Shown here: piece by piece, positions 17,501 to 26,957 of the stretch
How positions within the stretch are numbered: the stretch's first letter is position 1
Layout of the letters: the number at the start of each line of letters is the position of its first letter
Source of the DNA: JBBIRG01 sp964410965
GTDB taxonomy: Bacteria > CLD3 > SB21 > JBBIRG01
DNA: 64,000 nucleotides
Assembly: GCA_964410965.1 (NCBI GenBank)
Contig: CAYPIY010000002.1
Coordinates: forward strand, 434,001-498,000
Direction: 5' to 3'
Notes under the pieces: model-generated
Databases searched by the model: none
What the model was told of the DNA's origin: nothing
What the model saw: only the letters and a program-made list of their open reading frames with translations
Made by a program: the position numbers and the translations under genes

Positions 17501-18274
17501 ACCACTTGCCGGGTCAGAGTTTCCGATGCCGCCGCTTCCGCGACCAATGACATGAGCAATGCCAACTTCACGATCACAACCAGTACGATGATCTATGTTA
17601 CGGAAACGACTTCCGCCAACGACGCTATCAGCACTGCCCAGAACGTCGCTTCCATCCCTGCGCAACTTACTGGAAAATTCACAACGACTACCGACCGGTA
17701 TGATTACTATAAATTCCCGATTGCCGCAAATCAGACCATTTCGGTAACCATGACCATACCGTCCACGGTCGATTATGATCTGTATCTTAAGAATTCATCG
17801 GGCACGACATTAAAATCCGGGACGCTTGGTACTGGTAAGACGGAGTCTTTCACATACACCAGCACTTCAGCTACGACTCTTTACATTACACCGTACCGTT
17901 ACAGCGGGACCAGTACCACGACTTATGTAATCACGATTACCGTTACCTCAGGAGTGATGGCAGGCAACGGCAGCGGATTGGAAAAAGACGCACCGAAGAC
18001 CACCGTACTTCTGGGCAATTATCCCAATCCGTTCAATCCGACCACCAGTATTGCCTATGATATCGCCAAATCCGGAAAAGTAACCCTGAAGGTCTACAAT
18101 CTTCTAGGCCAGGAAGTGCGTTCGCTGGTTAACGAATTCCAGAACGAAGGCCGGTTCCAGGTTATTTGGGACGGTAAAAACAATGCCGGATCCTCTGTAT
18201 CAACGGGTATGTACATTTACCGGCTGCAGGTTGGGGATTTTGTTTCCACGAAGAAAATGAACCTGATCAAGTAA
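14558..18274 (+). CDS. Secreted thermolysin-like (M4) metalloprotease with repeats, PPC domains and type IX sorting tail
   Basis: This is a zinc endopeptidase exported to the surface or medium. From the ATG at 14558 (TAAAGGAG just upstream; the frame opens earlier at 14516 without a ribosome site) the protein has 1238 residues: signal peptide ending near NAQ; FTP/PepSY propeptide (about 30-220); M4 catalytic domain (about 225-590) with HELSH (H407, E408, H411) and third zinc ligand E431 in NESWSD; two copies of a 93-residue Ig-like module (about 604-696, 702-792); a pre-peptidase C-terminal domain (about 797-905); a third module copy (about 918-1007); a second PPC domain (about 1020-1125); and the sorting domain NYPNPFNPTTSIAY (about 1152-1238). 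Catalytic residues are all present. Transcription ends at 18322-18360. Confidence 0.95.
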   Translation: MKKFSYSILVAILVFAVGFVNAQEKMSKQELTLKSLQEISVSQGHELNVTRGENGAVSIMYGKLSNPIPVVKYSNIAAKEFLSSYKEAFKVNNVDEELSETTVINDAFGLVHVKYNQVYKGIPVYKRTMNVHIDKERTIHAVTTNYVPELNLSVNPGLNEKSAISSVKSEKQFSDMPWETAELVIYYDDMTGKAVLAYAVHISSLRYNKIHIVDASNGRLIAEQELLQGGSVTGTGTNALGGAVNPLYSYTGTDYPYPSQWSDYMNPTSGTCQRGTYNMIDISNPTTGNVFGLCSEHTNLSTINWIHSTSSTFGTTADGTISIAEQRSAVSAAFNFRSTLNYFKNKHNRNGIDNAGMAVVHITNWYDSADPINAFWSGDPWNFMAFSNAEGSTTYNPLSCAIDVVAHELSHGVTDKTSQLAYENHSGALNESWSDVMGWEVEYYATGSADWLLGEDIYKSGTNAFRSFSSPTTYSQPDKVGGTYYVTPTTSPSSSNDYGGVHINSGIPNKVFYLLVNGGTHYSVTVSPFSTTLSTAADQVGALAYLINTGGYYTTSTTFDQARTVWESACSALYSGDATKLLNVKRAWYSVNVGTNPDAVTNTVTVTAPNGGENWTVGTSRNITWTSTGTISNVKIEYSTNSGTNWITVVSSVSNSGSYAWTVPNTASTTCRVRVSDAAVSTTNDMSNANFTISASVTNSITVTAPNGGENWTVGTSRNITWSYTGTISNVKIEYSTNSGTGWITVTSSVSNSGSYAWTVPNTAATTCLVRVSDASASATNDVSNASFTISTGGGYITAETESNNTNATANGPVGSGTAVTGSVSSSTDVDYFTFTTGSVGTISVSLSIGTSSDLDWYLYDASLTEKAKGYTTSNPETGSYANAPAGTYYIKVNGYSGATSAYTLNVTYPGTATNSLTVTAPNGGESWAAGTSKNITWTSTGSIANVKIEYSTNSGTSWISVISSTPNDGSHAWTVPSTASTTCRVRVSDAAASATNDMSNANFTITTSTMIYVTETTSANDAISTAQNVASIPAQLTGKFTTTTDRYDYYKFPIAANQTISVTMTIPSTVDYDLYLKNSSGTTLKSGTLGTGKTESFTYTSTSATTLYITPYRYSGTSTTTYVITITVTSGVMAGNGSGLEKDAPKTTVLLGNYPNPFNPTTSIAYDIAKSGKVTLKVYNLLGQEVRSLVNEFQNEGRFQVIWDGKNNAGSSVSTGMYIYRLQVGDFVSTKKMNLIK
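16365..17580 (+). repeat. Three in-frame repeats of an Ig-like module inside the protease gene
   Basis: Units at about 16365-16643, 16662-16932 and 17308-17578 each encode VTAPNGGE(N/S)W, NITW and NVKIEYSTNSGT motifs ending in (C)RVRVSDA. Copies 1 and 2 are adjacent; a PPC domain separates copy 3. Similarity holds at DNA level, suggesting fairly recent internal duplication. Confidence 0.85.
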
Positions 18275-18321
18275 ATCAGTGAATGTAAAAATTCTGTAGA
18301 AAAGATTACTTTCAGAAATAT

Positions 18322-18360
18322 ACCCCTGATCTCTGTTCAAGAGATCAGGGGTTCTTATTT
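18322..18360 (+). terminator. Strong rho-independent terminator after the M4 protease
   Basis: A perfect 13-bp stem, 18322-18334 with 18340-18352, closes a five-base loop (GTTCA) and is followed by TCTTATTTTG. The T-run is broken, but stem strength makes termination likely. Confidence 0.85.
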
Positions 18361-18426
18361 TGTCAAATTCGCTTTTTAACCAAATGCCTGATCCAGGAAG
18401 TTGATTATCATCTTTTTTTTGCGTAA

Positions 18427-21400
18427 ATGCATTTCATGCAAATCATAATGACTATTCTGAAATGCCGCCTGATTCCACTCGTATGGTTATTCCTCAGCTC
18501 ATCGATCAGTATCGCGCAAAAGCAGGATCCTGTTGACGGACTTTTTCAGTATTATTTTCATCCTTTCACCGACAAAGACGGTCTTCCTCAAAACACCATA
18601 CGCGCAATCGCAAGGGACTCGCAGGGATATCTGTGGGCCGGGACACAGGACGGGCTGGCAAGGTACAACGGCCATCAATGGCAGATTCAGGACCTCCCGT
18701 ACAAACAGGTTTCGAATTTTGTCAATCAAAACGCCATATCCGTAGCGTCTGACAGCAGTATTTGGTTCGGGACGCGGGGCGCCGGAGTTTCCGTGCTGAA
18801 AAAAGGGCAATGGACAACATATAATACGGAAAACGGGCTCCCTGACAACCGGGTGAATCACATCATGGAAACACGGTCCGAAAGCGGTGATCGTGAAATG
18901 TGGATCGCAACATACGGAGGCGGAATCGCACGATTCAGCGGCGGGCAATGGAAACAATATCAGAACAGTGATGGTTTACAGGATCTCAGGATTTTTTGCC
19001 TGGCTGAATCGCATGATCGATACGGAAAAAAAATCATCTGGGCCGGGCATCAGAGCGGAATCTCTTTTTACAGCGAAGGGAAATGGAATTCCTTGTCCGG
19101 GACTCATCCGATGAATGATCTGATCGTTTACCACCTGAAATCCATCCGTTTGGAGGATAAATCAATTTTATGGGCAGCTACTTCCGATGGTGTCTGGAAA
19201 TATGAAACCGGGGAATGGAACCGGATATCAGGCTGTCCCAGGCATATCATGCTGACAAGCCTTGCAATCAGCCTAAACGAAACGCAATCAACGATACTTT
19301 GGGTGGGCACCTTGGGAGGCGGATTGTACCGCCTGGAAAGCAACCGCTGGACACATTATTCATCCGCAAACAGTCTGAAAGACGATTACATATTCAGCCT
19401 GTTTGTTACCGAAGACCAAGCCGTGGGCCAGTCCGTCTGGATCGGAACCGCCAACGCGGGCCTGCAGAGGTTCAGACCCAATCAGTGGAATGTTTTGAAT
19501 AAAAAATCAGGCCTGCCCCATCACAGCGTTACGGCCATGTTATGTACAGAAGATGAAAATGGAAATCCCGCTTACTGGTTTGCAACCAACGGCGGGATCA
19601 TGAGGTTTTCAGGAGGGCGACCGGAGATATATGATAAAAAAGTATTGGCCAGCAACCGGGTGCTTTGCCTGCATGAAAGCAAGGCCGTTGATGGTTTATT
19701 CGTGATCTGGGCCGGGACCGATAACGGACTGATGAAATTTGAAAACCAGCGATGGTCAAAATATCCACTGCCTTCAGGGATGGTTGATTCATGGGTTTAC
19801 GCCATTACCGAAACAGGGCCCGGTACCGACCCTTTTCTGTGGATCGGCACTTCTTCAGGGCTTTTACGTTACCGGCGCGGGGAATGGAAGAAATATGATA
19901 AATCGGACGGAATGCCGGATAACATCATCAAATGTATGACAAAAGTTCAAGACCGGCTCTGGATTGGCACAGAAAACGGTCTTTGCTATATTGCCAATGA
20001 CCAGATAAGAACATTCAGTGAGAAAGACGGGCTTCCTCATCATCATGTATTAAGTCTTCTGCCGGGTACAGAAAACGGAGATTCAGTTTCGCTTTGGATC
20101 GGCACCGCCGGAGGAGCGGCAAAACTGTCAATCCGGGGCGATCGGTATGATTGGGAATATTTCAATGAATCGACCGATCCCGCCCTTCCCGACGATCAGA
20201 TTCATCAGGCAGGCAAAGACCTTTACGGAAGGATATATTTCGGTACCAACAGCGGAATCGTAAGAATCAGCCCGGATCAGTCTGAGCCCGGCAAATGGAT
20301 TTCGGAGAATTATACTTTCGAAGACGGATTGCCGACAAAAGAATGCAACGGGCGCCAGATCATTTCTGATCCATATGGGCGTTTGTGGTTTGGGTCAGTC
20401 GAAGGAGCCCTGATATATAAGCCCCGGAAGCCCGTGAACACGGACTTCTCCGAAACGGTGATCGAACAGATCAGCCTATCGGGAAAACCGGCAGACTTTT
20501 CTGACCGTCAGGTTTTCAGGCATTATCAGAATAATATCCGGATTGATTTTTCCATGTTTTCTTTTCACCGGGAACAGGAAACTCGATACCATACCTGTCT
20601 TGCCGGACCGGAGGATTCCATTGTCGGATGGACAAAAAACAGCTATGCAGAATACCCGAATCTTCCGTCCGGGGAGTATGTATTTCGTGTCAGGGGCAAA
20701 GATTTTACGGGCGGAGACTCGAAGGCGGCAGAATTCATTTTTACGGTTCAGACGGCTCCGTGGTGGTCATGGTGGGCTTGGACAGGATACGGAATCCTTG
20801 CATTCTTTGCCGTATACGGTTTGATGCGATTACGCATGAAACTATTATACCGGAAAAATATACAACTCGAAAAAATGGTTGATCACCGGACAAAAGAACT
20901 CCGGCTTACACAGGCACAACTGATTCATTCGGAAAAAATGTCGGCCCTAGGACAGATTGCCGCCGGGATCGCACATGAGATCAATAATCCGTCCGCCTTC
21001 ATCCTTTCAAACATCGAATTCCTGAAGAGCAGCATAAAAAAAAAGAAACCGGAATCTGTATCAGCAGAAGACCGGGAAAACATTGAATCGCTGAACGCAT
21101 GTGAGACGGGGATCCGGCGTATCCACGACATTGTCAGCCATCTGATCAAATTTGTGAATCTTCATGAATCGGACGCTCAAACGATCGATTTGGAGGATAC
21201 GATCCTGCATACGCTTGAATTATTTATATCACCTCAGACACGGATCGTCATTCAACCCACGATTACCCCCGGACTCACACTGAACGGCAATCCCGCGGAG
21301 TTCAGCCTGGCCCTGAGGAATATACTGATCAATGCCGTTCAGGCGATTCAGGAAGCTGAAAAAAAAGACCGGCACGGTAAATACAAGGGTTTGATAAGGA

Positions 21401-21657
21401 TCGATGCGGCACTTGAAAACAAGGAGATACGCATCAGCATCCAGGATAACGGAACCGGGATTCAGGAGGAAATAAGAAATAAAATCTTTGATCCGTTTTT
21501 TACAACACGGGAAATAGGCGCCGGAAAAGGCTTAGGGTTAACGGAAACCTACGCAATCATCCGAAAACATCAGGGTGAAATTGAAGTGCGTTCTGTTCCG
21601 GATCAGGGCTCCGAATTTATCATCCGCATACCTGCCGACGGGACCCGAAGATCCTAG
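18427..21657 (+). CDS. Two-component propeller-type sensor histidine kinase
   Basis: The 1076-residue membrane sensor has a signal peptide (to about 33, ending SIAQ), about fourteen Reg_prop propeller repeats (about 40-670; recurring IWAG/LWIGT and GLP motifs), a Y_Y_Y domain (about 685-770), one membrane helix (about 777-797), then HisKA with phospho-acceptor H850 in AAGIAHEINNP and an HATPase domain with NAVQA, DNGTGI and GKGLGL boxes. It lacks the receiver and AraC-type output found in Bacteroides hybrid regulators, so it needs a separate partner. Periplasmic propellers of this kind often sense glycans; the ligand is unknown here. The start is uncertain (ATG 18427, 18436 or 18448). Its stop shares the palindrome CTAG with the convergent gene. 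Confidence 0.9.
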   Translation: MHFMQIIMTILKCRLIPLVWLFLSSSISIAQKQDPVDGLFQYYFHPFTDKDGLPQNTIRAIARDSQGYLWAGTQDGLARYNGHQWQIQDLPYKQVSNFVNQNAISVASDSSIWFGTRGAGVSVLKKGQWTTYNTENGLPDNRVNHIMETRSESGDREMWIATYGGGIARFSGGQWKQYQNSDGLQDLRIFCLAESHDRYGKKIIWAGHQSGISFYSEGKWNSLSGTHPMNDLIVYHLKSIRLEDKSILWAATSDGVWKYETGEWNRISGCPRHIMLTSLAISLNETQSTILWVGTLGGGLYRLESNRWTHYSSANSLKDDYIFSLFVTEDQAVGQSVWIGTANAGLQRFRPNQWNVLNKKSGLPHHSVTAMLCTEDENGNPAYWFATNGGIMRFSGGRPEIYDKKVLASNRVLCLHESKAVDGLFVIWAGTDNGLMKFENQRWSKYPLPSGMVDSWVYAITETGPGTDPFLWIGTSSGLLRYRRGEWKKYDKSDGMPDNIIKCMTKVQDRLWIGTENGLCYIANDQIRTFSEKDGLPHHHVLSLLPGTENGDSVSLWIGTAGGAAKLSIRGDRYDWEYFNESTDPALPDDQIHQAGKDLYGRIYFGTNSGIVRISPDQSEPGKWISENYTFEDGLPTKECNGRQIISDPYGRLWFGSVEGALIYKPRKPVNTDFSETVIEQISLSGKPADFSDRQVFRHYQNNIRIDFSMFSFHREQETRYHTCLAGPEDSIVGWTKNSYAEYPNLPSGEYVFRVRGKDFTGGDSKAAEFIFTVQTAPWWSWWAWTGYGILAFFAVYGLMRLRMKLLYRKNIQLEKMVDHRTKELRLTQAQLIHSEKMSALGQIAAGIAHEINNPSAFILSNIEFLKSSIKKKKPESVSAEDRENIESLNACETGIRRIHDIVSHLIKFVNLHESDAQTIDLEDTILHTLELFISPQTRIVIQPTITPGLTLNGNPAEFSLALRNILINAVQAIQEAEKKDRHGKYKGLIRIDAALENKEIRISIQDNGTGIQEEIRNKIFDPFFTTREIGAGKGLGLTETYAIIRKHQGEIEVRSVPDQGSEFIIRIPADGTRRS

Positions 21658-22436
21658 AAATTCAAACTTAATCCGTTGTTCAATTCAAGATCGAATTTTT
21701 TTATGTCCGGCGGAGGCTGATTGTCATACCTGAAATTGAGAGTGGTCGTTACAAGAAAATGCCTGGTGATATTGAATCCGAGCCCGCTGTCGAGGAGAAT
21801 CCTGTAATCGTTCGTTTTTTTCAGGTTGACCTGATAATATCCGATCCCGATCCAGCTGATTTTTTCATCAAAATAGAAACGGGAGGATAAATAATTTGTG
21901 GAACGGAAAAATTTTGTTTTTTGAATACCCGATTTATTAAATTTTTCATTTTCATGCATCAATCCTGCTCCGGCATTGATGTTCATCTTACTTTTTTTGT
22001 CTTTCGCGGTATCGGATGAAAACAGTTCAGTCCTTAAGCCACCGCCGAAAAGTTGCCGGTCTTTGATCAGGATAAATTCATTGAATTCCTTTTGTGAGAA
22101 TATCTCGGCTTTGAAATGTCTTGATACCGGATATGAATACCGCAGATGTACGAAGCCCTTGTTCAGGGAAAGCATTTTATTGTTTGTGGCCCTCTGATAA
22201 TTACCGATAAAAAATGCGTAATGCCTGTTTTTAAGCCAGTCGGTCCTGTAAGATGTTTTGATGCTGAGAATTTCAGAGTTACCATCGATATATCCAAAAC
22301 TGAACGAAAGATTATTATAGATACCATCGGTTAAATCTGTTTTTCTCATAATTTCCGTATTAACCTGACCAAAAATCATTGCCGTAAAAAACGTTTTCAA
22401 AACCATTACCACAAACCATTTATGAATGCCAGTCAT
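21654..22436 (-). CDS. DUF481-like outer-membrane beta-barrel protein (hypothetical)
   Basis: From ATG 22436 the product has 260 residues with a signal peptide ending near FGQ; the frame stays open to 22538, but that extension would bury the signal sequence. The body alternates polar and hydrophobic residues in about ten strands, with motifs such as KTSYRTDW and NGLSLNF at the very end: a terminal Phe is the outer-membrane barrel signal. The pattern resembles DUF481/YdiY (salt-induced outer-membrane protein), but I call the family at moderate confidence. It lies between two sensor kinases, convergent with one and divergent from the other, so it could be a target or accessory of either; that is inference. 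Confidence 0.6.
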   Translation of the reverse strand: MTGIHKWFVVMVLKTFFTAMIFGQVNTEIMRKTDLTDGIYNNLSFSFGYIDGNSEILSIKTSYRTDWLKNRHYAFFIGNYQRATNNKMLSLNKGFVHLRYSYPVSRHFKAEIFSQKEFNEFILIKDRQLFGGGLRTELFSSDTAKDKKSKMNINAGAGLMHENEKFNKSGIQKTKFFRSTNYLSSRFYFDEKISWIGIGYYQVNLKKTNDYRILLDSGLGFNITRHFLVTTTLNFRYDNQPPPDIKKFDLELNNGLSLNF

Positions 22437-22575
22437 AATCAGAAACCTTTCATTCTGAACCGGGATGAATTGAATTTTGTTTGCAATAATCTTCTCATTC
22501 AGTTTGTTTTTTATAAAATATTTCAATATTTTACCCATAGGCCCATGAAGAAAAAGTATCCTGTATCAATGTAAT

Positions 22576-25500
22576 ATGAAATCAAAAAAAATCAAGAAAA
22601 TACCGGAAAGAACAAAATCCGGTTTTTCCAAATCAAGAAAAAAACCATCCCCTCGTGAATCGGATGAATATTTATTTCGTTCTGTGCTGCTCGACCAGCT
22701 CAGGGAATATACAATAGGCATGGGTGCTGACGGACACATCCTTTATATCAATCCGGCATTCGCAAACCTTTTCCGGTTGAAACCCCCGGATATGATAGGC
22801 CGATTGGTATTCGAATATGAGCCCCTCTTTCAGGCTAATTTACCGCTGGAACAGATCATCCGGGAAACGATTACAAAAGGGCGGTGGTCAGGGATTGCTG
22901 AATCCAGAAGGCAGGACGGAAAAAAATTTTTTTATTCTTTCCGAACACGGATTGTAAGGGACGGAAAAGGAAGAATCCGGGGACTGATCGGAGTCGCAGC
23001 GGACATAAGCGAACAGGTGCGGTCCAAGGAACAGCTACGTCATTCGGAACAACAGCAGCAGCAATGGTTTGATCACGCATTTGACGGTATTTTCATCATC
23101 CGTAATCACCGTTTCGAATATGTCAATCCGAGTTTCAGCAAAATGACCGGTTACCCGGTTGAGCAGCTGACGAACGGTGAATTTGATTATACAGCTATTT
23201 TTCCGGAATCCGTTTTTCGGGATGCCGTTTCTCAGGCCAGAGATCCCATTCCCGGGCTTATTTTAACGCATGAGTTTCCTGTAAGGCTGAAGCATATCGA
23301 CGGGAGTTCCGTTGAAGGAGAAGCCTCCGTTGTTTTCGTCGGGGAAGGCGGCAGCGTTACGGTTTTCGGCATCATCCGGGACATCAGCGACCGGAAACGG
23401 GCCGAAGCCGCTCTGCAAGAAAGCGAGCGCTGGTTTCAGACCGTTTTTGAGAGCATCGGCGTGGGCATGATCATTTCTGATTCAAAAGGTTACCTGATCC
23501 GGACCAACGAGTCCTTTCAGCGGATGGTGGGCTATACCGCGGACGAGCTGAAACTGATGCGGACTTCGGATATCACACATCCGGAGGATTTCGAAACTGA
23601 AGTCAGGAAACTGCGCGAACTGATCGACCATCCCGCAGTGAATTTTTTTCAGACGGATAAACGTTACATCCGTAAGGACGGACAGGTGATCTGGGCAAGA
23701 CTGAATACCATCGCCGTCAGAAATGAAAATCCTGCAGCGAGCAATATTTTCGGAATGATCGAGGATATTACCGAGAGAAAATACGCCGAAACACTGATAA
23801 GGATCCAGAGAGACCTGTCCGTCAACCTGAGCACAGCCGTTGACCTTGAAACGGCCATGAATTACGTATTATCCATATCCCTTAAAATAGAGGAAATATC
23901 CTCAGGATGCATTTATGTATCGGACCGATGGAAAAACATCCGCTTTCTTACACAAACAAACCTGTCGCCGGTTTTGAACGAAAAACTGCCGGTTTTACCG
24001 CAGGGCCATCTCAGGCGTTCATTTTTCAGTTCCGATCAGGTTCGTTATATGAGGTACCAGGATTTTATCCTTCACCTTGACGTGGGCTTTGATGAGGATC
24101 TCAAACATGAGGATTACCATCATGTAACCATCCTGCCTGTCGTGCATGAAAATGAGCCGATCTGCGTGATTGTCCTTTTTTCCGCCGGGCACGACCGTAT
24201 TTCCGTGGAATCAAAAGAAGTGCTGGAGTCCATTACCGCACAACTCGGGGGAATTGTCTCGCGGTTAAGGATGGTCGATGCACTGATCGGAAGCGAAGAA
24301 CGATACCGTCGCTTGCTGAATTCCGCGACGGATTATGTGGTTTCAGTGGTAGTTACACAGGGACAACCCGTCAAATCCTATCACGGAGAAAGGTGTGTGG
24401 CCGTTACGGGCTATTCACCGGAGGATTTTGAAAGGGATCATTACCTCTGGTTCAATATGGTCTTTCACGACGACCAGCCAAAAGTCAGCGAATTGGTCAG
24501 CCGTGTGCTGAACGGTGAAACGGTCCCTCCCCTCGAACATCGCATTTATCACAAGGACGGAACCATACGCTGGATACGGCATACCGTTGTGAGCCGTTAT
24601 AACCAGCACGGGGAACTCAGCGGTTACGATGCCCTGATCAGCGATATCTCCGGCCGGAAAAACGCCGAACTGCTTCTGATCGAGCAGGAAGAGCATTACC
24701 GGGCTATTTTTGAGGGAGCCCGGATCGGCATTTTCCTGGAAACGTTCGACGGGAAAATTCTTAACGCAAATCCGGCCGCCTGCAGAATGCTGGGTTATAC
24801 GCTTGAAGAGCTCCGGCAAATTACCATCGAGCAAATTGTACCGCAGGATTATTCTGAGTCGGTTGAAATCCTCAGAAGACCTGAAGACGATGTGCCGGTG
24901 ATCATCGCTGAAAATATCAGGAAAGACGGCTCACGGATATGGGTTGAGGTCGTGCGGAGAGTTGTCAATATCAATCAGCAGCTGGTCGCCCTTATTTTCG
25001 TAGAGGACATTACTCAGCGAAAACGGTCTGAATCGGAATTGCTGCTGCAAAACTCCCGTTTTCAGCAGTTGTTTGCCAACAATCCCCTGGGCATGATCAT
25101 GGTCGATCATATGGACAGGGTCATCATGATTAACCGGGCTTTCACGGGCATTTTCCAATATCAAGAGCAGGATGTGCTGAGCCGGGAGATCAATTCCCTG
25201 ATCATACCTGAATCCATGAAGAATGAGGCTTCATCTCTGTCGGATAAGACCCAGCATGGCGAACCGGTCGAATATGAAAGTGTCCGTCTCCGCAAAGACG
25301 GTTCGTATGTCGATGTACATATTTGGGGTGTGCCGATTATGTTCAATCACGGACAGATCGGCGTATTCGGCATTTACGCCGATATCACCGACCGGAAACG
25401 GGCCGAAGCCGCGATCCGGGACTCGGAGGAAAAATACCGAACCTTGTTTGAGGAATCCAAGGATGCCGTTTATATCAGCACGCCGGAAGGGTATTTCATC

Positions 25501-26949
25501 AATATCAATTCCGCCGGCGTTCAGCTGTTCGGGTACGCTACGGCCGCAGAGCTTTGCGGGGTAAGCATTCCTGAATCTGTTTATGACCGTCCCGAAGACC
25601 GGAGGAAATTTCAGGAATTGATTTCCGGAAAAGGCTATATACGGGATTTTGAGGTTACTCTAAGAAAAAAGGACGGCGGAAAAATAGAGGCTTTGATTAC
25701 AGCTACGGCGGTGAAAGACGATCAGGGCCGTATAGTCGCTTACCGCGGGATCATCCGTGATAATACATCCTATAAACAGCTGCAGCGCCAGCTCATCCAG
25801 GCCCAGAAAATGGAAAGCATCGGCACCCTGAGCGGCGGGATCGCGCATGATTTCAACAATGTTCTCGCAGTTGTGCTCAGTACGGCTGAACTGATCCGAA
25901 AGCGAACCGCCGGTAACGAAGATCTTGCCGAACTGACTCAGATGATCATCAATTCAGCAATGAGGGGGCGTTCCATTACCCAGCAGTTGCTCTTATTCTC
26001 AAGATCCGACAACCCGATCCTCCGCCCTGTGTCTCTGAATGACATCATCACCGAAAACGTCAAACTGCTTGAACATTCGCTTCCTAAATCCATTGCGATC
26101 CAGGTCCACACCCTGAATGCGGATGATCTCATCATGGCTGATATCAGCCATCTTCACCAGATCATACTGAATCTGGCGATCAATGCCCGTGATGCGATGT
26201 CCAACGGAGGAACTTTGACCTTGGTGGTTGACCGCGTTTCTTCCCAAGAAATCAGGAAGAAATGGTCGGAAGCGGATGAAAACGACTATGTCGCGTTATT
26301 CATCTCGGATACGGGCACAGGAATACCCGCTGAACTGCATACCCGCATTTTTGATCCGTTTTTTACCACAAAAGACCAGGGCAAAGGAACAGGTCTGGGG
26401 CTTTCTATTGTCCACGGAATCGTTAAAAATCATAAAGGATTCATTGAGCTGGACAGTCAGCCCGGACTTGGGGCGACGTTCCGGATTTACTTTCCCGCCC
26501 ATGACGAAACCCAAAGGGTCGAAGAACCTTTGACGAATGAGATAAAAATCCTGTCCGGCAACGAGACAATTCTGATCGTGGATGATGAACCCGACCTTCT
26601 TCAGTTGCTGAAAGATATCTTATCCATGTCGGGGTACAAAGTATTACCGGCTCAAAACGGTGTGGAAGCAATACGTGTTTATCATGAATACGCCGGTGAA
26701 ATCAGGCTTGTCATCAGTGATATCGGCATGCCGGAAATGGACGGTATTCAGCTGTTCCGGCATCTGAGGGAAATCCGTCCTGACATTCCCGTCATCGTGG
26801 CGACCGGATATATGGGAGATACCACAGCACGGTCTTTGCTGGAAGAGGGCATCGCTGAAATTCTTTTCAAACCCTATTCGGTTGCCGATATCCTGAAGAC
26901 CATTCGTCATATCCTGGACAATCCGGACCCGACTACAACCAAATTGTAA
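22576..26949 (+). CDS. Multi-PAS/GAF hybrid sensor histidine kinase
   Basis: A 1457-residue protein without evident membrane helices, so probably cytoplasmic. Order: PAS (about 45-140), PAS (150-270), PAS (280-400), GAF (410-560), PAS (575-695), PAS (700-820), PAS (825-945), PAS (955-1075), HisKA with H1091 in GGIAHDFNN, HATPase (about 1195-1305; DTGTGIP, GKGTGLGLS) and a C-terminal receiver with phosphoacceptor D1382 (SDIGMPEMDG) and Lys-Pro (FKPYS). The kinase type with an attached receiver usually works as an internal phosphorelay or self-damping device. No heme or flavin ligand can be read from the PAS domains. The GDPD gene begins nine bases after its stop, so both are probably co-transcribed. 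Confidence 0.93.
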   Translation: MKSKKIKKIPERTKSGFSKSRKKPSPRESDEYLFRSVLLDQLREYTIGMGADGHILYINPAFANLFRLKPPDMIGRLVFEYEPLFQANLPLEQIIRETITKGRWSGIAESRRQDGKKFFYSFRTRIVRDGKGRIRGLIGVAADISEQVRSKEQLRHSEQQQQQWFDHAFDGIFIIRNHRFEYVNPSFSKMTGYPVEQLTNGEFDYTAIFPESVFRDAVSQARDPIPGLILTHEFPVRLKHIDGSSVEGEASVVFVGEGGSVTVFGIIRDISDRKRAEAALQESERWFQTVFESIGVGMIISDSKGYLIRTNESFQRMVGYTADELKLMRTSDITHPEDFETEVRKLRELIDHPAVNFFQTDKRYIRKDGQVIWARLNTIAVRNENPAASNIFGMIEDITERKYAETLIRIQRDLSVNLSTAVDLETAMNYVLSISLKIEEISSGCIYVSDRWKNIRFLTQTNLSPVLNEKLPVLPQGHLRRSFFSSDQVRYMRYQDFILHLDVGFDEDLKHEDYHHVTILPVVHENEPICVIVLFSAGHDRISVESKEVLESITAQLGGIVSRLRMVDALIGSEERYRRLLNSATDYVVSVVVTQGQPVKSYHGERCVAVTGYSPEDFERDHYLWFNMVFHDDQPKVSELVSRVLNGETVPPLEHRIYHKDGTIRWIRHTVVSRYNQHGELSGYDALISDISGRKNAELLLIEQEEHYRAIFEGARIGIFLETFDGKILNANPAACRMLGYTLEELRQITIEQIVPQDYSESVEILRRPEDDVPVIIAENIRKDGSRIWVEVVRRVVNINQQLVALIFVEDITQRKRSESELLLQNSRFQQLFANNPLGMIMVDHMDRVIMINRAFTGIFQYQEQDVLSREINSLIIPESMKNEASSLSDKTQHGEPVEYESVRLRKDGSYVDVHIWGVPIMFNHGQIGVFGIYADITDRKRAEAAIRDSEEKYRTLFEESKDAVYISTPEGYFININSAGVQLFGYATAAELCGVSIPESVYDRPEDRRKFQELISGKGYIRDFEVTLRKKDGGKIEALITATAVKDDQGRIVAYRGIIRDNTSYKQLQRQLIQAQKMESIGTLSGGIAHDFNNVLAVVLSTAELIRKRTAGNEDLAELTQMIINSAMRGRSITQQLLLFSRSDNPILRPVSLNDIITENVKLLEHSLPKSIAIQVHTLNADDLIMADISHLHQIILNLAINARDAMSNGGTLTLVVDRVSSQEIRKKWSEADENDYVALFISDTGTGIPAELHTRIFDPFFTTKDQGKGTGLGLSIVHGIVKNHKGFIELDSQPGLGATFRIYFPAHDETQRVEEPLTNEIKILSGNETILIVDDEPDLLQLLKDILSMSGYKVLPAQNGVEAIRVYHEYAGEIRLVISDIGMPEMDGIQLFRHLREIRPDIPVIVATGYMGDTTARSLLEEGIAEILFKPYSVADILKTIRHILDNPDPTTTKL

Positions 26950-26957
26950 GGCTTATC

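Noticed and set aside
16365..17580. CRISPR-like or satellite repeat
   Set aside because: The repeats are about 280 bp, in frame and imperfect, and encode a protein module; no short repeats with equal spacers occur in the window.
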